A stretch of DNA of 64,000 nt from Streptomyces sp. yr375 (GCF_900110755.1 NZ_FOFF01000014.1:103585-167584), one strand, 5' to 3'. Counted from the first letter of the stretch, positions 7,644 through 17,344 are shown. Notes: generated by a model not told the origin, from the sequence alone. Numbers and translations are program-made.

Positions 7644-8504
7644 TCACACGTCCCGCTTCTCCAGCAGGGCGAAGGCGCCGCCGAGGGCGACGGCCGTGAC
7701 GCCCAGCGCGATCCACAGCGGGTCCCAGCCCGAGGGGCCGCTCTCGCTGAGCGAGGTCGAGTAGAAGACGCTCAACTGGTTCGGGATCGAGTACTCGAAC
7801 AGGGCCTCGCGCAGGCCCTCCAGGGACGACGAGAACATAAAGATCGCGACGACCAGCGGGGCCAGCAGGACGCCGATCATGACGGTGATGGCACCGGCCG
7901 AGTGCCGGACGACCGAGCCGACGGCGAGCGAGAGCAGGCCGAGCAGCGCGACGTAGAGGGACACGCCGAAGGTGGCCTTCAGCCACTCCTGGCCGGTCGG
8001 CTGCCGGGCTTCGCTCAACATCGCCACGTGCACCACCGCGACGAAGCCGCACGACACGAACGTCACGACGAACGCGACGGCGAAGAACACGATCGCCTTC
8101 GCGGCGAGGACCCGGCCACGCGACGGGCAGGCCACCATCGTGGTCCGGATCATGCCGGTGCCGTACTCCGAGGCGGTGGTCAGCACGCCGAGCGTGATGA
8201 CGCACATGCTGCCCAGCAGCACGCCGAAGAAGCCGAAGGACAGCGCGGTCTCGCCGCTGAGGTCGGCCTCGGTGGCGCTCGCGGAGACCACCGCCCCGGC
8301 CAGCAGCCCGATGCCGACGACGAGCAGCACGAACACGCCCAGTGTCCACATCGTGGAACGCACCGACCGGATCTTCGTCCACTCCGAGGCGATGGCGTGC
8401 CCGAGGTGCGTGCGCACGATCGGGATCGGCGAGGTGTAGGCGGGACCGGACGTCCCCTGCCAGGCGGGCGCGGCCTGCGGCGACGACTGCTGCGGGGTGC
8501 TCAT
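7644..8504 (-). CDS. ABC-2 type transporter permease
   Basis: 286 residues. After a Pro/Gln/Ser-rich N-terminus of about 45 residues comes ASEWTKIRSVRSTMWTLG, the entry motif of this permease class. Six hydrophobic segments follow, for example VFVLLVVGIGLLAGAVV, AIVFFAVAFVVTFVSCGFV and AITVMIGVLLAPLVVAIFM. The sequence TTASEYGTGMIRTTMVACPSRG between segments is shared with the second permease at 9859. The start ATG 8504 overlaps the stop of the ATPase gene by 4 bp (ATGA), so the two are translationally coupled. The exported substrate is unknown; such pairs often export antimicrobials or lipids. Confidence 0.9.
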   Translation of the reverse strand: MSTPQQSSPQAAPAWQGTSGPAYTSPIPIVRTHLGHAIASEWTKIRSVRSTMWTLGVFVLLVVGIGLLAGAVVSASATEADLSGETALSFGFFGVLLGSMCVITLGVLTTASEYGTGMIRTTMVACPSRGRVLAAKAIVFFAVAFVVTFVSCGFVAVVHVAMLSEARQPTGQEWLKATFGVSLYVALLGLLSLAVGSVVRHSAGAITVMIGVLLAPLVVAIFMFSSSLEGLREALFEYSIPNQLSVFYSTSLSESGPSGWDPLWIALGVTAVALGGAFALLEKRDV

Positions 8505-9697
8505 CGGGCGTCCTCGGACTTGGTCGGGGCGGGGGCTTCGTCCAGCGGCGCGGCGGGCGCGGCTGCGGGCGGCTGGGCGTACGGGTTGGGGCCGGTGGGG
8601 GCCGCGGGAGGGGTGGGGGCGCCCGGGGCGGCGTAGGACCCGTAGGGGGCCGTGGGGGGCGCGTAGCCCTGCTGCTGCGGGGGCGGCGGGGCGTACCAGC
8701 CGGGCTGGCCCTGGCCCGGGACCGGCATCGGGGGTTGCAGACCGGGCGGCGGCTGCTCCTGGAGGCCGGCCTTCTGGTCGACGGTCGAGCGGTAGTCGAC
8801 GGCGCCCTGCGTCATCCGCATGTACGCCTCCTCCAGTGATGCCTGGTGCGGCGACAGCTCCCACAGCCGTACGTCGGAGTCGTGCGCGATGTCGCTGATG
8901 CGGGGCAGCGGCAGGCCGGTCACGCGCAGCCCGCCGTCCTGCTCGGGCAGCACATGGCCGCCCGCCTCGGTGAGCGCGGAGGCCAGCTTCTCGCGCAGGT
9001 GCGGTTCGGTGAGCGGGGTGCGGACGCGCGCGAAGTCGGCGGAGTTGGCCGAGATGAAGTCCGTCACGCTCATGTCGGACAGGAGCTGCCCGCGCCCGAT
9101 GACGATCAGGTGGTCGGCCGTCAGCGCCATCTCGCTCATCAGGTGGGACGAGACGAAGACCGTACGGCCCTCCGCGGCGAGCGACTTCATCAGGTTGCGC
9201 ACCCAGAGGATGCCCTCGGGGTCGAGGCCGTTGACCGGCTCGTCGAAGAGCAGCACCTGCGGGTCGCCGAGCAGCGCGGCGGCGATGCCGAGCCGCTGGC
9301 CCATGCCCAGGGAGAAACCCTTGGAGCGCTTTTTGGCCACATCCTGGAGGCCGACGACGCCGAGCACCTCGTCCACCCGCCGGGCCGGGATGCCGGACAA
9401 CTGGGCCAGGCACAGCAGATGGTTGCGGGCGTGCCGGCCGCCGTGCACGGCCTTGGCGTCCAGCAGGGCGCCCACCTGGCGGGCGGCGTTCGGCAGCCTG
9501 CGGTACGGGTAGCCGCCGATCGTCACCGTCCCGGCGGTGGGGTTGTCCAGGCCGAGGATCATCCGCATGGTCGTCGACTTGCCCGAGCCGTTGGGCCCGA
9601 GGAAGCCGGTGACGGCGCCCGGCCGTACCTGGAAGGAAAGGTTGTACACAGCGGTCTTGTCGCCGTACCGCTTGGTCAGGCCGACAGCCTCGATCAT
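8501..9697 (-). CDS. ABC transporter ATP-binding protein with Pro-rich tail
   Basis: 398 residues. The ABC domain has Walker A GPNGSGKST, signature SLGMGQRLGIAAAL, Walker B VLLFDEPVNGLDPEG and the switch His in VFVSSHLMSEM, so it should be an active ATPase. After about residue 320 it carries an unusual tail of about 80 residues rich in Pro, Gln, Gly and Tyr (for example PPPPQQQGYAPPTAPYG), absent from its paralogue at 10631. ATG 9697 matches the start of the paralogue (MIE.GLTKRYG); GTG 9706 three codons upstream is an alternative. It is coupled to the permease at 7644. Confidence 0.9.
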   Translation of the reverse strand: MIEAVGLTKRYGDKTAVYNLSFQVRPGAVTGFLGPNGSGKSTTMRMILGLDNPTAGTVTIGGYPYRRLPNAARQVGALLDAKAVHGGRHARNHLLCLAQLSGIPARRVDEVLGVVGLQDVAKKRSKGFSLGMGQRLGIAAALLGDPQVLLFDEPVNGLDPEGILWVRNLMKSLAAEGRTVFVSSHLMSEMALTADHLIVIGRGQLLSDMSVTDFISANSADFARVRTPLTEPHLREKLASALTEAGGHVLPEQDGGLRVTGLPLPRISDIAHDSDVRLWELSPHQASLEEAYMRMTQGAVDYRSTVDQKAGLQEQPPPGLQPPMPVPGQGQPGWYAPPPPQQQGYAPPTAPYGSYAAPGAPTPPAAPTGPNPYAQPPAAAPAAPLDEAPAPTKSEDAR

Positions 9698-9858
9698 GCT
9701 CCGCACCCATCGAAAGGTTCAGGACAGCAGGGCACACGCCCCCGTAAGGGTTAGGAGGATATCGGGGCGCTGACGGTTCCGCTCAAAAGAAAGCAAAGCC
9801 CAGAACGTCACGCGTCGTACTCGGTCAGGTGTTGCACCCTGTCATGTCTCGCGCCCGG

Positions 9859-10629
9859 TCACGCGTCGCGTCGCTTCAGCAGGACGTAGCCGGCCGCGAG
9901 CGCGGCGACCACCCACAGCGCCATGATGGCGAGCCCGCCCCAGGGCCCGTACGGGGTGTCGTCGTTGATCGGCGTGACCACCTGCATGATCCTGCTGCCG
10001 GCCTGGTCGGGCAGGTAGCGGCCGATCTTCTTCGTCGCCGAGACGTTGCCGAGGATGTTCGAGATCAGGAAGAAGAACGGCATCAGGATGCCCAGCGACA
10101 GCATCGGCGAGCGCAGCATCGTGGCCATGCCCATCGAGAACACGGCGATCAGGGTCATGTACAGGCCACCGCCGACGACCGCCCGCAGCACCCCGCTGTC
10201 CCCGATCGACGCCCGGTGCGAGCCGAGCATGGCCTGCCCGAGGAAGAACGTGACGAAGCTGGTCACCAGCCCCACGGCGAGACAGAGCCCGGCGGCCACC
10301 GCGATCTTGCTGAACAGGAAGGCGCCGCGCTGCGGTACGGCCGCCAGCGAGGTGCGGATCATGCCGGTGCTGTACTCGTTCGACACGACCAGCACCCCGA
10401 ACACGATCATCGCGAGCTGGCCGAGGGTCATCCCGGCGAAGCTGATGAACGTGGGGTCGAAGGAGAGCCGGTCGCCCCGGCTCATATGGTCGAACTCGTG
10501 CCGTGACAGCGCCGAGATCAGCATGCCGAGGGCGATGGTGACGACCACGGCGAGGGACAGGGTCCACATGGTGGACGCCACCGACCGGATCTTGGTCCAC
10601 TCGGACCGGATGACCTGGGTCGCCGCCAT
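9859..10629 (-). CDS. ABC-2 type transporter permease, paralogue
   Basis: 256 residues, a paralogue of the permease at 7644, sharing IRSEWTKIRSVASTMWTL, VVSNEYSTGMIRTSLAAVPQRG and the same hydrophobic pattern of about six membrane segments. It lacks the Pro-rich N-terminal extension of that copy. It starts at ATG 10629, one base after the TGA of its ATPase gene, so the two are clearly one transcription unit. The two exporter pairs lie head to tail, which indicates an old tandem duplication; by eye the proteins have diverged substantially. Confidence 0.9.
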   Translation of the reverse strand: MAATQVIRSEWTKIRSVASTMWTLSLAVVVTIALGMLISALSRHEFDHMSRGDRLSFDPTFISFAGMTLGQLAMIVFGVLVVSNEYSTGMIRTSLAAVPQRGAFLFSKIAVAAGLCLAVGLVTSFVTFFLGQAMLGSHRASIGDSGVLRAVVGGGLYMTLIAVFSMGMATMLRSPMLSLGILMPFFFLISNILGNVSATKKIGRYLPDQAGSRIMQVVTPINDDTPYGPWGGLAIMALWVVAALAAGYVLLKRRDA

Positions 10630-10630
10630 G

Positions 10631-11605
10631 TCAGCTCCTCGTCCAGTCGTCGCCCCACCGCCGGTCGGCGGGCGCGTCCGGGCGCCCGCCCGGCTGCTCG
10701 TCCGAGTGCGCGTGGTACTCCACCGACTCCGCGGTCAACTGCATGAACGCCTCCTCCAGCGAGGCCTGTTGGGGGCTCAGCTCATGCAGCACGAGCTGGT
10801 GCCTCGCGGCCACCTCCCCGATCCGCTCGGACTTGTCGCCGGCCACCTCCAGCACCCCGCCGCCCGTCTCGACGACCGTGATCCCGGCGTCGTGCAGCAC
10901 ATCGAGCAGCCGCTCGCGCTGCGGGCTGCGGATGCGGACGTACGACCGCGAGTTCTGCGCGATGAAGTCGGCCATGGAGGTGTCGGCGAGCAGCCGGCCC
11001 TGGCCGATGACGACGAGATGGTCGGCGGTCAGCGCCATCTCGCTCATCAGATGGGAGGAGACGAACACGGTCCGCCCCTGCGCCGCGAGGGACTTCATCA
11101 GGTTGCGGATCCAGTGGATGCCCTCGGGGTCGAGCCCGTTGACCGGCTCGTCGAACATCAGGATCCGCGGGTCGCCCAGTAGCGCGCCCGCGATGCCCAG
11201 CCGCTGCCCCATGCCCAGCGAGAACCCCTTCGCCTTCTTCCGCGCCACCGAGGTCAGCCCGACGGTGTCCAGCACCTCGCGCACCCGGCTCCGCGGGATG
11301 CCGTTGCTCTGCGCCAGACACAGCAGATGGTTGAAGGCGCTGCGCCCGCCGTGCATGGCCTTGGCGTCCAGCAGGGCGCCGATGTACTTCAGGGGGTCCT
11401 TGAGCCGGTCGTAGTGCTGCCCGTCGATCCGCACGTCCCCGGCGGTCGGCCGGTCGAGGCCCAGCAGCATCCGCATGGTGGTCGACTTGCCGGCGCCGTT
11501 GGGACCGAGGAAGCCCGTGACGATGCCGGGTCTGACGGTGAAGGTCAGGTTGTTCACCGCGACCTTCTCGCCGTACCGCTTCGTCAGGCCCTCGAGCTCG
11601 ATCAT
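10631..11605 (-). CDS. ABC transporter ATP-binding protein, paralogue
   Basis: 324 residues with Walker A GPNGAGKST, signature SLGMGQRLGIAGAL, Walker B ILMFDEPVNGLDPEG and VFVSSHLMSEM. It is nearly collinear with the ATPase at 8501 but ends after an acidic, hydrophilic tail (HAHSDEQPGGRPDAPADRRWGDDWTRS) in place of the Pro/Gln tail. The conserved AMHGGRSAFNHLLCLAQSNGIPRSRV shows both ATPases belong to the same exporter subfamily. It is the first gene of the four-gene minus-strand cluster. ATG 11605. Confidence 0.92.
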   Translation of the reverse strand: MIELEGLTKRYGEKVAVNNLTFTVRPGIVTGFLGPNGAGKSTTMRMLLGLDRPTAGDVRIDGQHYDRLKDPLKYIGALLDAKAMHGGRSAFNHLLCLAQSNGIPRSRVREVLDTVGLTSVARKKAKGFSLGMGQRLGIAGALLGDPRILMFDEPVNGLDPEGIHWIRNLMKSLAAQGRTVFVSSHLMSEMALTADHLVVIGQGRLLADTSMADFIAQNSRSYVRIRSPQRERLLDVLHDAGITVVETGGGVLEVAGDKSERIGEVAARHQLVLHELSPQQASLEEAFMQLTAESVEYHAHSDEQPGGRPDAPADRRWGDDWTRS

Positions 11606-11625
11606 GCGGACACGCTAAAACGCGA

Positions 11626-11661
11626 CGAAGCCCCCTGCCACCGGAGTGGCGGAGGGCTTCG
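11626..11661 (-). terminator. hairpin terminator after filP
   Basis: Arms 11626-11641 and 11646-11661 pair over 16 positions with one mismatch and one G-T pair around the loop cgga. It sits just downstream of the filP stop (minus strand) and just upstream of the ABC ATPase start. It therefore separates filP transcription from the ABC cluster. Confidence 0.7.
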
Positions 11662-11699
11662 CCGATGTTCGGTCGCCGCAGCGCGGCAGCGCCGGACGG

Positions 11700-12638
11700 T
11701 TACCGGGACTGCTGCGCCGGAACCCCGCGCGAGATCGGCTCGTCGTCCGTGGACGGCGCGCCGGCCGCGGCCACCGCGGCACCGGTCAGCGTGGCGAGCA
11801 TCTCGCGGACGTTCGTGAGCTGCGCGTTGATCGAGTCGCGGCGGTTGGTGAGGGCCGCCAGCTCGCGCTCGGATTCCGAACGGATGCGGTCCGCCTTGGC
11901 GTTGGCGTCGGCCACGATGTCCTCGGCCTGACGCTGCGCCGTCTCGACGGTCTGCCGGGCGCGACGCTCCGCGTCCGTGCGCAGCTTCTCGGCCTCGAGA
12001 CGAAGCTGCTCCGCACGGTGCTCGATCTCCGCGAGACGCTTCTCCGCCTTCTGCTGACGGGACGCGAGGTCGCGCTCCGACTGCTCACGGCGCTTGGCGA
12101 GGTTGGTCTCGAAGTCGGCGGCGGCCTGCGCGGCCTTGGCGCGGGTCTCCTCGAAGAGGGCGTCGGCCTCCTCACGCTTCGACTGCGCGTCCTTCTGCGC
12201 CTCGGAACGCAGTTGCGACGCGTCGCTCTTGGCCTTCTCGACGATCCGGACGCCCTCGTCCTCCGCCTTGGCCTTGCGCTCCGCAGCGAACGATTCTGCG
12301 TCGTTGCGCACCTGCTGGGCCGCCGACTCGGCGAGCTCACGGTGCTGCTCGGCCGCGCGACGGGCCTCCTCGCGCAGATCCTTGGCCTCTTCCTCGGCGA
12401 GGCGGAGGATCTTCTCGACACGCGCGCCGAGACCGGCGTACGACGGCTCGGCGTCGCTTACCTGGGCCTGGGCGTTCTGCGTCTCGAGGTGGAGCTCCTC
12501 GATGCGCTTTTCCAGAGCAGTGATACGGGCCAGAGCGCTGTCACGGTCGGAGACGAGCTTCGAGATGCGTTCGTCCACCTGAGCGCGGTCGTACCCACGC
12601 CGCACAAGCTCGAAGCCGTAGGGGGAAGTGTCGCTCAT
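11700..12638 (-). CDS. filP: filament-forming coiled-coil protein FilP
   Basis: A 312-residue intermediate-filament-like protein that forms a cytoskeletal network behind the hyphal tip and interacts with DivIVA and Scy. The N-terminus SPYGFELVRRGYDRAQVDERISKLVSDRD resembles a DivIVA N-terminal segment. From about residue 35 to 285 the protein is an almost unbroken coiled coil rich in Ala, Glu, Arg and Lys (for example LRLEAEKLRTDAERRARQTV). A short non-coiled tail follows (GAPSTDDEPISRGVPAQQSR). Length and position next to scy match the known gene pair. ATG 12638 follows ggaacc. It was historically annotated as cellulose-binding; that label is misleading. Confidence 0.95.
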   Translation of the reverse strand: MSDTSPYGFELVRRGYDRAQVDERISKLVSDRDSALARITALEKRIEELHLETQNAQAQVSDAEPSYAGLGARVEKILRLAEEEAKDLREEARRAAEQHRELAESAAQQVRNDAESFAAERKAKAEDEGVRIVEKAKSDASQLRSEAQKDAQSKREEADALFEETRAKAAQAAADFETNLAKRREQSERDLASRQQKAEKRLAEIEHRAEQLRLEAEKLRTDAERRARQTVETAQRQAEDIVADANAKADRIRSESERELAALTNRRDSINAQLTNVREMLATLTGAAVAAAGAPSTDDEPISRGVPAQQSR

Positions 12639-12822
12639 GGGGTTCCTGTCGAATGAGACCGGTGAGGTGATAGGTGGAATCCTAGGGGCCTGAGCGGTGT
12701 GTCATCGAGCGTATGCGTGTTTGATCTGGAGAATGACACCCCTTTTGGGTGGCTGAACGGCGGACCGCTTGCCAAAGATACGGGGCAAAGACCCAAGACT
12801 TTAACGCAATCCACACATTCCG

Positions 12823-15800
12823 CTAGCCGTCCGAGGACTTCCCACCCGATCGAGGGGACCCGATGGCCGCGCCCGCCTTGACGCCCCCGTCCTTGCCGCC
12901 GGCCGGCGCCTCGAAGGACTCCAACGCCTCCAGCACGTCCTGGACACGGGAGATCTCGGCGTTGATGTCCTCGCGCCGACGCACCAGGACCTCCAGCTCC
13001 CGCTTGCCCTCCTCGACCGTGCGCCGCGCCTCGCGGACCGCCTCGGCCTTCAGCTCCTCGGCCTCCCGCACCAGCGTCGACTTCTTCTGCTCGGCCTCCT
13101 TGAGCAGCCCCTCGGCCTTCTTCACGGCGGCGATACGGACCTTGCCCGCCTCGGAGTTGGCGTCCGACACCAGCTCCTTCGCCTTCGCCTGCGCCTTCGC
13201 GAGCTGCTCCTCCGACGCCTTGATGAGCGCGTCGCAGCGGTCGCCGGTCGACTTCATCGTCTCGGCGGCCTCGCGGCGGGCCCGCTCGTGCAGCGCCTCG
13301 ATCTCGCCGGTGATGCGGTCGCGCAGCTCCTCGGACCGCTCCCTTATCGCGGTCGCGTCCCGACGGGCCCCGACCAGCAGCTCGTCCGCGTCCGTACGGG
13401 CCTTCTCCACCCGGGAGTTGCCCTCCACGGTCGCCTCGGAGACGACCCGGTCGGCCTCGCTGCGGGCCGCGCCGACCATCGAGTCGGCCTGCGCCTCCGC
13501 GTCCGCGGTGGTCTTCTGCGCCTGCGTCTGCGCCTCGGTGAGCAGCTTGTCGGCCTCGGCGGCGGTCTCCGTGATGAGGGTGTCGACCTGCTCGGCCGCC
13601 TCCGAGCGCCGCTTGTTGGCCTCCTTGCGGGCGTCGTCCAGCGTCGAGTCGGCCTCGTCGCGGGCGACGCTCATCAGCCGGTCGGCCTCCGCCGCCGCCT
13701 CCGCTTTGAAGCGGTCGGACTCGGCGCGGATCCGCTCGGCGTGCTGCTGCGCGGAACCCACCGTCTCGGCGGCCTCGGCGCGCAGCCGCTCCGCGTCCCC
13801 GGAGGCGTCCGCGATCAGCTTCTCCGCCTTGGCGACCGACTCGGCGCGCAGCCGCTCGGCCTCCGTGACCGTCTCCGTCTGGAGCCGCTCGGCCTCGCCG
13901 CGCGCCTCGGTGATGAGGGTGTCGGCCTGGGTCGCCGCGTCCGAACGGATGCGGTTGGCGTCGTCGCGGGCGTCCGCCCGGGTGCGCGACGCGTCCTGCT
14001 CGGCCTGCGCGATGGTGTCCGAGGCCTCGGTGCGCACCCGCTGGGCGTGCGCGGACGCCTCCGAGCGCAGCCGCTCCGCGTCCGCGATCGCCTCGCCGAC
14101 GGTCCGCTCGGCCAGCGCCTGCGCCGCGTCCGCCGCGTCGGACGCCTCGCGCCGGAGACGGCCCGCGTCCTCGGCGGCCCGCTCCCGCTCGGCGTAGGCG
14201 TCGGAGCGGACCCGGTCCGCCTCCTGCTCGGCCTCGCGCCGGGCCCGGTCCGCCGCGTGCTCGGCGGCCGACCGCAGCCCGGTGATCTCGTCCTGGGCCT
14301 GCTCGTGCAGCCCGGCCACGGAGTCCCGTACCTGCTGTGCGTGCTGTTCGGCCGCCGACACCATCTCGGTGGCCCGCCGGTCCGCCTCCTCGACCAGCCG
14401 GACGGCCTCGCCCTGGGCCTCCTCGACGCGCCTGCGCGCCGAGGCGAGCAGTTCCTCGCTCTGCTCGCGGGCCCGCTCGCGCTCCTGGTCGGCCTCCTGG
14501 CGGGCGGAACCGAGCGTCTCCTCGGCCTCCCGCCGACGCCGCAGGGCCTCCTCCTGGGCGGCGGCCAGCGTCTCGGACGCCTCGGCGGCCAGCCGCTCGG
14601 CCGCGGCCTGCGCCTCCGCGCGCAGCCGGTCGGCGGTGTCCTGCGCCTCGTTCTTCAGCCGCTCGGCCTCGGCGGCGGCGTCCGACCGCAGCCGCACGGC
14701 CACGTTCTCGCCCTCGGCGCGGGACGCGGACGCGTCGGCGGCGGCCTCGGTGCGCAGCCGGTCCGCCTCGTCGGCGGCCTGCTGCTGGAGCGTACGGATC
14801 CGCTCGGCGGCCTCCGAGCGCAGCCGGTCGCTCTCGTCGGCGGCCTCGCGGCGGATCCGCGCGGCCTCCTCCCGGGCGTCGGTCAGCGCCTGCTCGGCGG
14901 AGAGCAGCCGGGACTCCGCCTCGGCGTGCAGCCGGTGCAGCTCCTCGGCGGCCTCCGCCTGCCGGGACTCGATGCCCCGCTCGGCGTCCTCGCGCAGCTC
15001 GCGCGCGGCCTGCTCGGCGTTCGAGGTGATGGTCTCGGCGAGCTCCACCGCCTCGTCGCGCTGGCGCTCGGCCTCGGCGCGGGTGCGCTCCAGGGTCTCC
15101 TCGGCCTGCCGGCGCAGCGTGGTGGCGCGCTCGATGGCCTCGGTGCGCACCTTCTCGCTGTCCGAGGCGGCCTTCTGGCGCAGCTCGTCCGCGTCGGCGC
15201 GGGCCTTGGACAGCAGCTCCTCGGCGGTCCTGGCCGCCTCCTCGATCTGCTGGACGGCCTCCCGGCGGGCCTCCGCGCGGATCTTCTCGCCCTCGGCGAC
15301 CGCGTCGGCCCGCAACTGCTCGGCCTCGCCGCGCAGCCGGCGGGCCTCCTCCTGCAGCTCGACCGTCTTGGCGCGGTACTCCTTGGTGTCGTCCTTCGCC
15401 GAACCCTTGAGCTGCTCGGCGATGTCATGCGCCTCGGCGCGCAGCCGGTCCGCCTCGGTCTCCGCCTCACGGCGGATCCGCTCGGCTTCCTCGGCGGCGG
15501 CCTTGGTGGTGTTCTGCGCGTCCTCCTGCGCCTTGTTGAGGACGTCCTCGGCGGTCTTCGCCGCCTTCGACAACTGGGTCGCGCTCTCCTCGGCGGTGAG
15601 CGTGCGGGCCTTCTCGGAGGCCTCCGCGACGATCTTCTCGGCCTCGGCGCGGGCGTCGGCGACGGCCTGTTCGGCGTCCGCCTTGGTGGTCTCGGCCTCC
15701 TTGGTGGCCTCGGTGACCAGCCGGGCGACCTGCTCCTTGGCCGTACGGGTGCGCTGCTCGTTGGCCGACTCGGCGCTCGCGAGGGCCTTCTCGGCGGTCG

Positions 15801-16671
15801 CCCTGGCCTCGGCGACGACCTTGTCGGCCTCGGTCTGCGCCTTGCGCAGCGCCTCCTCGGCCTCCGACATGCGCTGCTCGGCGGCGCGGCTCAGCTCACC
15901 GGCCTGGCGGCGGGCCGCGTCCGACTCGGTGGCGGTGGAGTTGCGGAGCTGCTCGGCGTGGTCGCTGGCCTCCTGGGCCTGGCTGGAGGCCGCGTTCAGC
16001 ATCCGCTCGGTGTCCGTGCGGGCGCGCAGCAGGAGCTGCTCGGCCTCCGCGCGGGCCGCCTCGGCGTCGGCCTGGAGGCGCTGGCGGGCCTCCGCGGCGA
16101 CCCGCTCGGCCTCGGCGCGCGCCGCCGCCAGGGACTGCTCGGCCTCGGCGCGCGACTCGTCGAGCAGCCGGCGCGCCTGCGCCTCGGTGCGGGCCCGCAA
16201 CTGCTCGGCCCACGCCACGTTCTCGTTGACGTGCGACTCGACGTTCTGCCGGCGCTCGGCCAGCTCCTGGTCGAGCTGCTGGCGCCGGGTGACGGCCTCC
16301 TGGTGCAGCTCCGCCTGGAGGCGGGCCGCCTGCTCGGCGTGCTCCTGGAGGATCCGCTGCGTCTGCGACCGGGCCTGGCTCAGCTCCCGCTCGGCGTCCT
16401 GCCGCAGTTGGTCGGCCTGCATCTGCGCGTTGCGCAGCATCTGCTCGGCCTGATACCCGATGTCGCCGCCGTCGAAGGCGGGCCGGGACATGATGGTGCG
16501 CCGCGCCTCGTGCAACTTGGCGCGCAGCACCTCGACCTGGTAGCCGAGGTCCTCGGCGTGCTGAATCGCCTTTTCCCGCTCGGTCTTCAGCCGCTTCATC
16601 TCGGCTTCGAACCGAGTCAGGTGGTCGACGTCAGCCGCCGGCTCCCGCTCCTGGCTCTCGTAGCCCCGCAC
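12823..16671 (-). CDS. scy: polarity scaffold Scy, very long coiled-coil protein
   Basis: Scy is the tip-organising scaffold that recruits DivIVA and FilP and controls the number of growing hyphal tips. The 1282-residue protein begins VRGYESQEREPAADVDHLTRFEAEM, then a short canonical coiled coil. Over 1000 residues of extremely repetitive Ala/Glu/Arg/Asp-rich sequence follow, with recurring units of the type A.RLRAEA...AER, consistent with an extended unusual (hendecad-like) coiled coil. As I remember, the S. coelicolor protein is slightly longer (about 1326), so a few repeat units may be missing here. It starts with GTG 16671. The DNA is repetitive and spawns long antisense frames with no real coding value. 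filP follows on the same strand after 184 bp. Confidence 0.95.
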   Translation of the reverse strand: MRGYESQEREPAADVDHLTRFEAEMKRLKTEREKAIQHAEDLGYQVEVLRAKLHEARRTIMSRPAFDGGDIGYQAEQMLRNAQMQADQLRQDAERELSQARSQTQRILQEHAEQAARLQAELHQEAVTRRQQLDQELAERRQNVESHVNENVAWAEQLRARTEAQARRLLDESRAEAEQSLAAARAEAERVAAEARQRLQADAEAARAEAEQLLLRARTDTERMLNAASSQAQEASDHAEQLRNSTATESDAARRQAGELSRAAEQRMSEAEEALRKAQTEADKVVAEARATAEKALASAESANEQRTRTAKEQVARLVTEATKEAETTKADAEQAVADARAEAEKIVAEASEKARTLTAEESATQLSKAAKTAEDVLNKAQEDAQNTTKAAAEEAERIRREAETEADRLRAEAHDIAEQLKGSAKDDTKEYRAKTVELQEEARRLRGEAEQLRADAVAEGEKIRAEARREAVQQIEEAARTAEELLSKARADADELRQKAASDSEKVRTEAIERATTLRRQAEETLERTRAEAERQRDEAVELAETITSNAEQAARELREDAERGIESRQAEAAEELHRLHAEAESRLLSAEQALTDAREEAARIRREAADESDRLRSEAAERIRTLQQQAADEADRLRTEAAADASASRAEGENVAVRLRSDAAAEAERLKNEAQDTADRLRAEAQAAAERLAAEASETLAAAQEEALRRRREAEETLGSARQEADQERERAREQSEELLASARRRVEEAQGEAVRLVEEADRRATEMVSAAEQHAQQVRDSVAGLHEQAQDEITGLRSAAEHAADRARREAEQEADRVRSDAYAERERAAEDAGRLRREASDAADAAQALAERTVGEAIADAERLRSEASAHAQRVRTEASDTIAQAEQDASRTRADARDDANRIRSDAATQADTLITEARGEAERLQTETVTEAERLRAESVAKAEKLIADASGDAERLRAEAAETVGSAQQHAERIRAESDRFKAEAAAEADRLMSVARDEADSTLDDARKEANKRRSEAAEQVDTLITETAAEADKLLTEAQTQAQKTTADAEAQADSMVGAARSEADRVVSEATVEGNSRVEKARTDADELLVGARRDATAIRERSEELRDRITGEIEALHERARREAAETMKSTGDRCDALIKASEEQLAKAQAKAKELVSDANSEAGKVRIAAVKKAEGLLKEAEQKKSTLVREAEELKAEAVREARRTVEEGKRELEVLVRRREDINAEISRVQDVLEALESFEAPAGGKDGGVKAGAAIGSPRSGGKSSDG

Positions 16672-16903
16672 TGCGCGGTCCCATCCGTCCCTGGTCGCAA
16701 GCTTCCCGAACGAGCTCCGTCCGTCCGCCGGACGGGGCTCCCGGGGAATGGTGTCAGATCAACGACGGAGCATGGGCTGCTGCCCCGACGCTCGTCCCCC
16801 GAAACCCGGACCCCGGCTGCGTCCCGCCGCCGTACGGCAGGACCGGGTCGCCCCGGTGTGAGCGGCGACCGCCCCCAACCCTACCGGCCCATATGTACGA
16901 GGG

Positions 16904-17344
16904 TCAGTGCTCCAATGACTCAACAGGGGCCGATGTGACCAGTTCTGTCAGTACTCCGTGGCAATCCTTCGGGTGCAGGAAAGTGATTCGTGACCCCATG
17001 GAGCCGCGCCGGGGCTCCTCGTACAGCACGCGTACGCCCTTTCCGCGGATGTCGGCGGAGTCGGCGTCGACGTCCGCCGTACCGAAAGCGATGTGGTGGA
17101 CCCCCTCGCCGTTCTTCGCGAGCCACTTCCCGACGGCCGAGTCCTCCCGCGTAGGCTCGAGAAGCTGCAGGTAGGAGGCACCGCCGTCGGAGGTGTCGTT
17201 GATCTTGAGCATGGCCTCGCGCACGCCCTGCTCCTCGTTGACCTCGGAGTGGAAGACCTCGAAACCGTAGGTGGCACGGTAGAACTCGACGGTCGCGTCG
17301 AGGTCGTGGCAGGCGATCCCGATGTGGTCGATTCGCGTCAGCAT
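16904..17344 (-). CDS. mce: methylmalonyl-CoA epimerase
   Basis: Interconverts (2R)- and (2S)-methylmalonyl-CoA, linking propionyl-CoA carboxylation to methylmalonyl-CoA mutase. The enzyme is a vicinal-oxygen-chelate metalloenzyme of 146 residues. Expected metal ligands are in place: His7 (MLTRIDHIGIA), Gln60 (ASYLQLLEP), His84 (GVHHIAF) and Glu134 (GVLTELV). Spacings fit the family. Start ATG 17344. It lies divergent from the thiolase at 17505 with 160 bp between; both act in short-chain acyl-CoA metabolism, as does MeaB downstream of the thiolase. Confidence 0.93.
   Translation of the reverse strand: MLTRIDHIGIACHDLDATVEFYRATYGFEVFHSEVNEEQGVREAMLKINDTSDGGASYLQLLEPTREDSAVGKWLAKNGEGVHHIAFGTADVDADSADIRGKGVRVLYEEPRRGSMGSRITFLHPKDCHGVLTELVTSAPVESLEH

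Noticed and set aside
13288..16938. Long + strand frame antisense to scy
   Set aside because: It mirrors the repeats of Scy (Leu/Gly/Arg-rich) and has no independent coding evidence.
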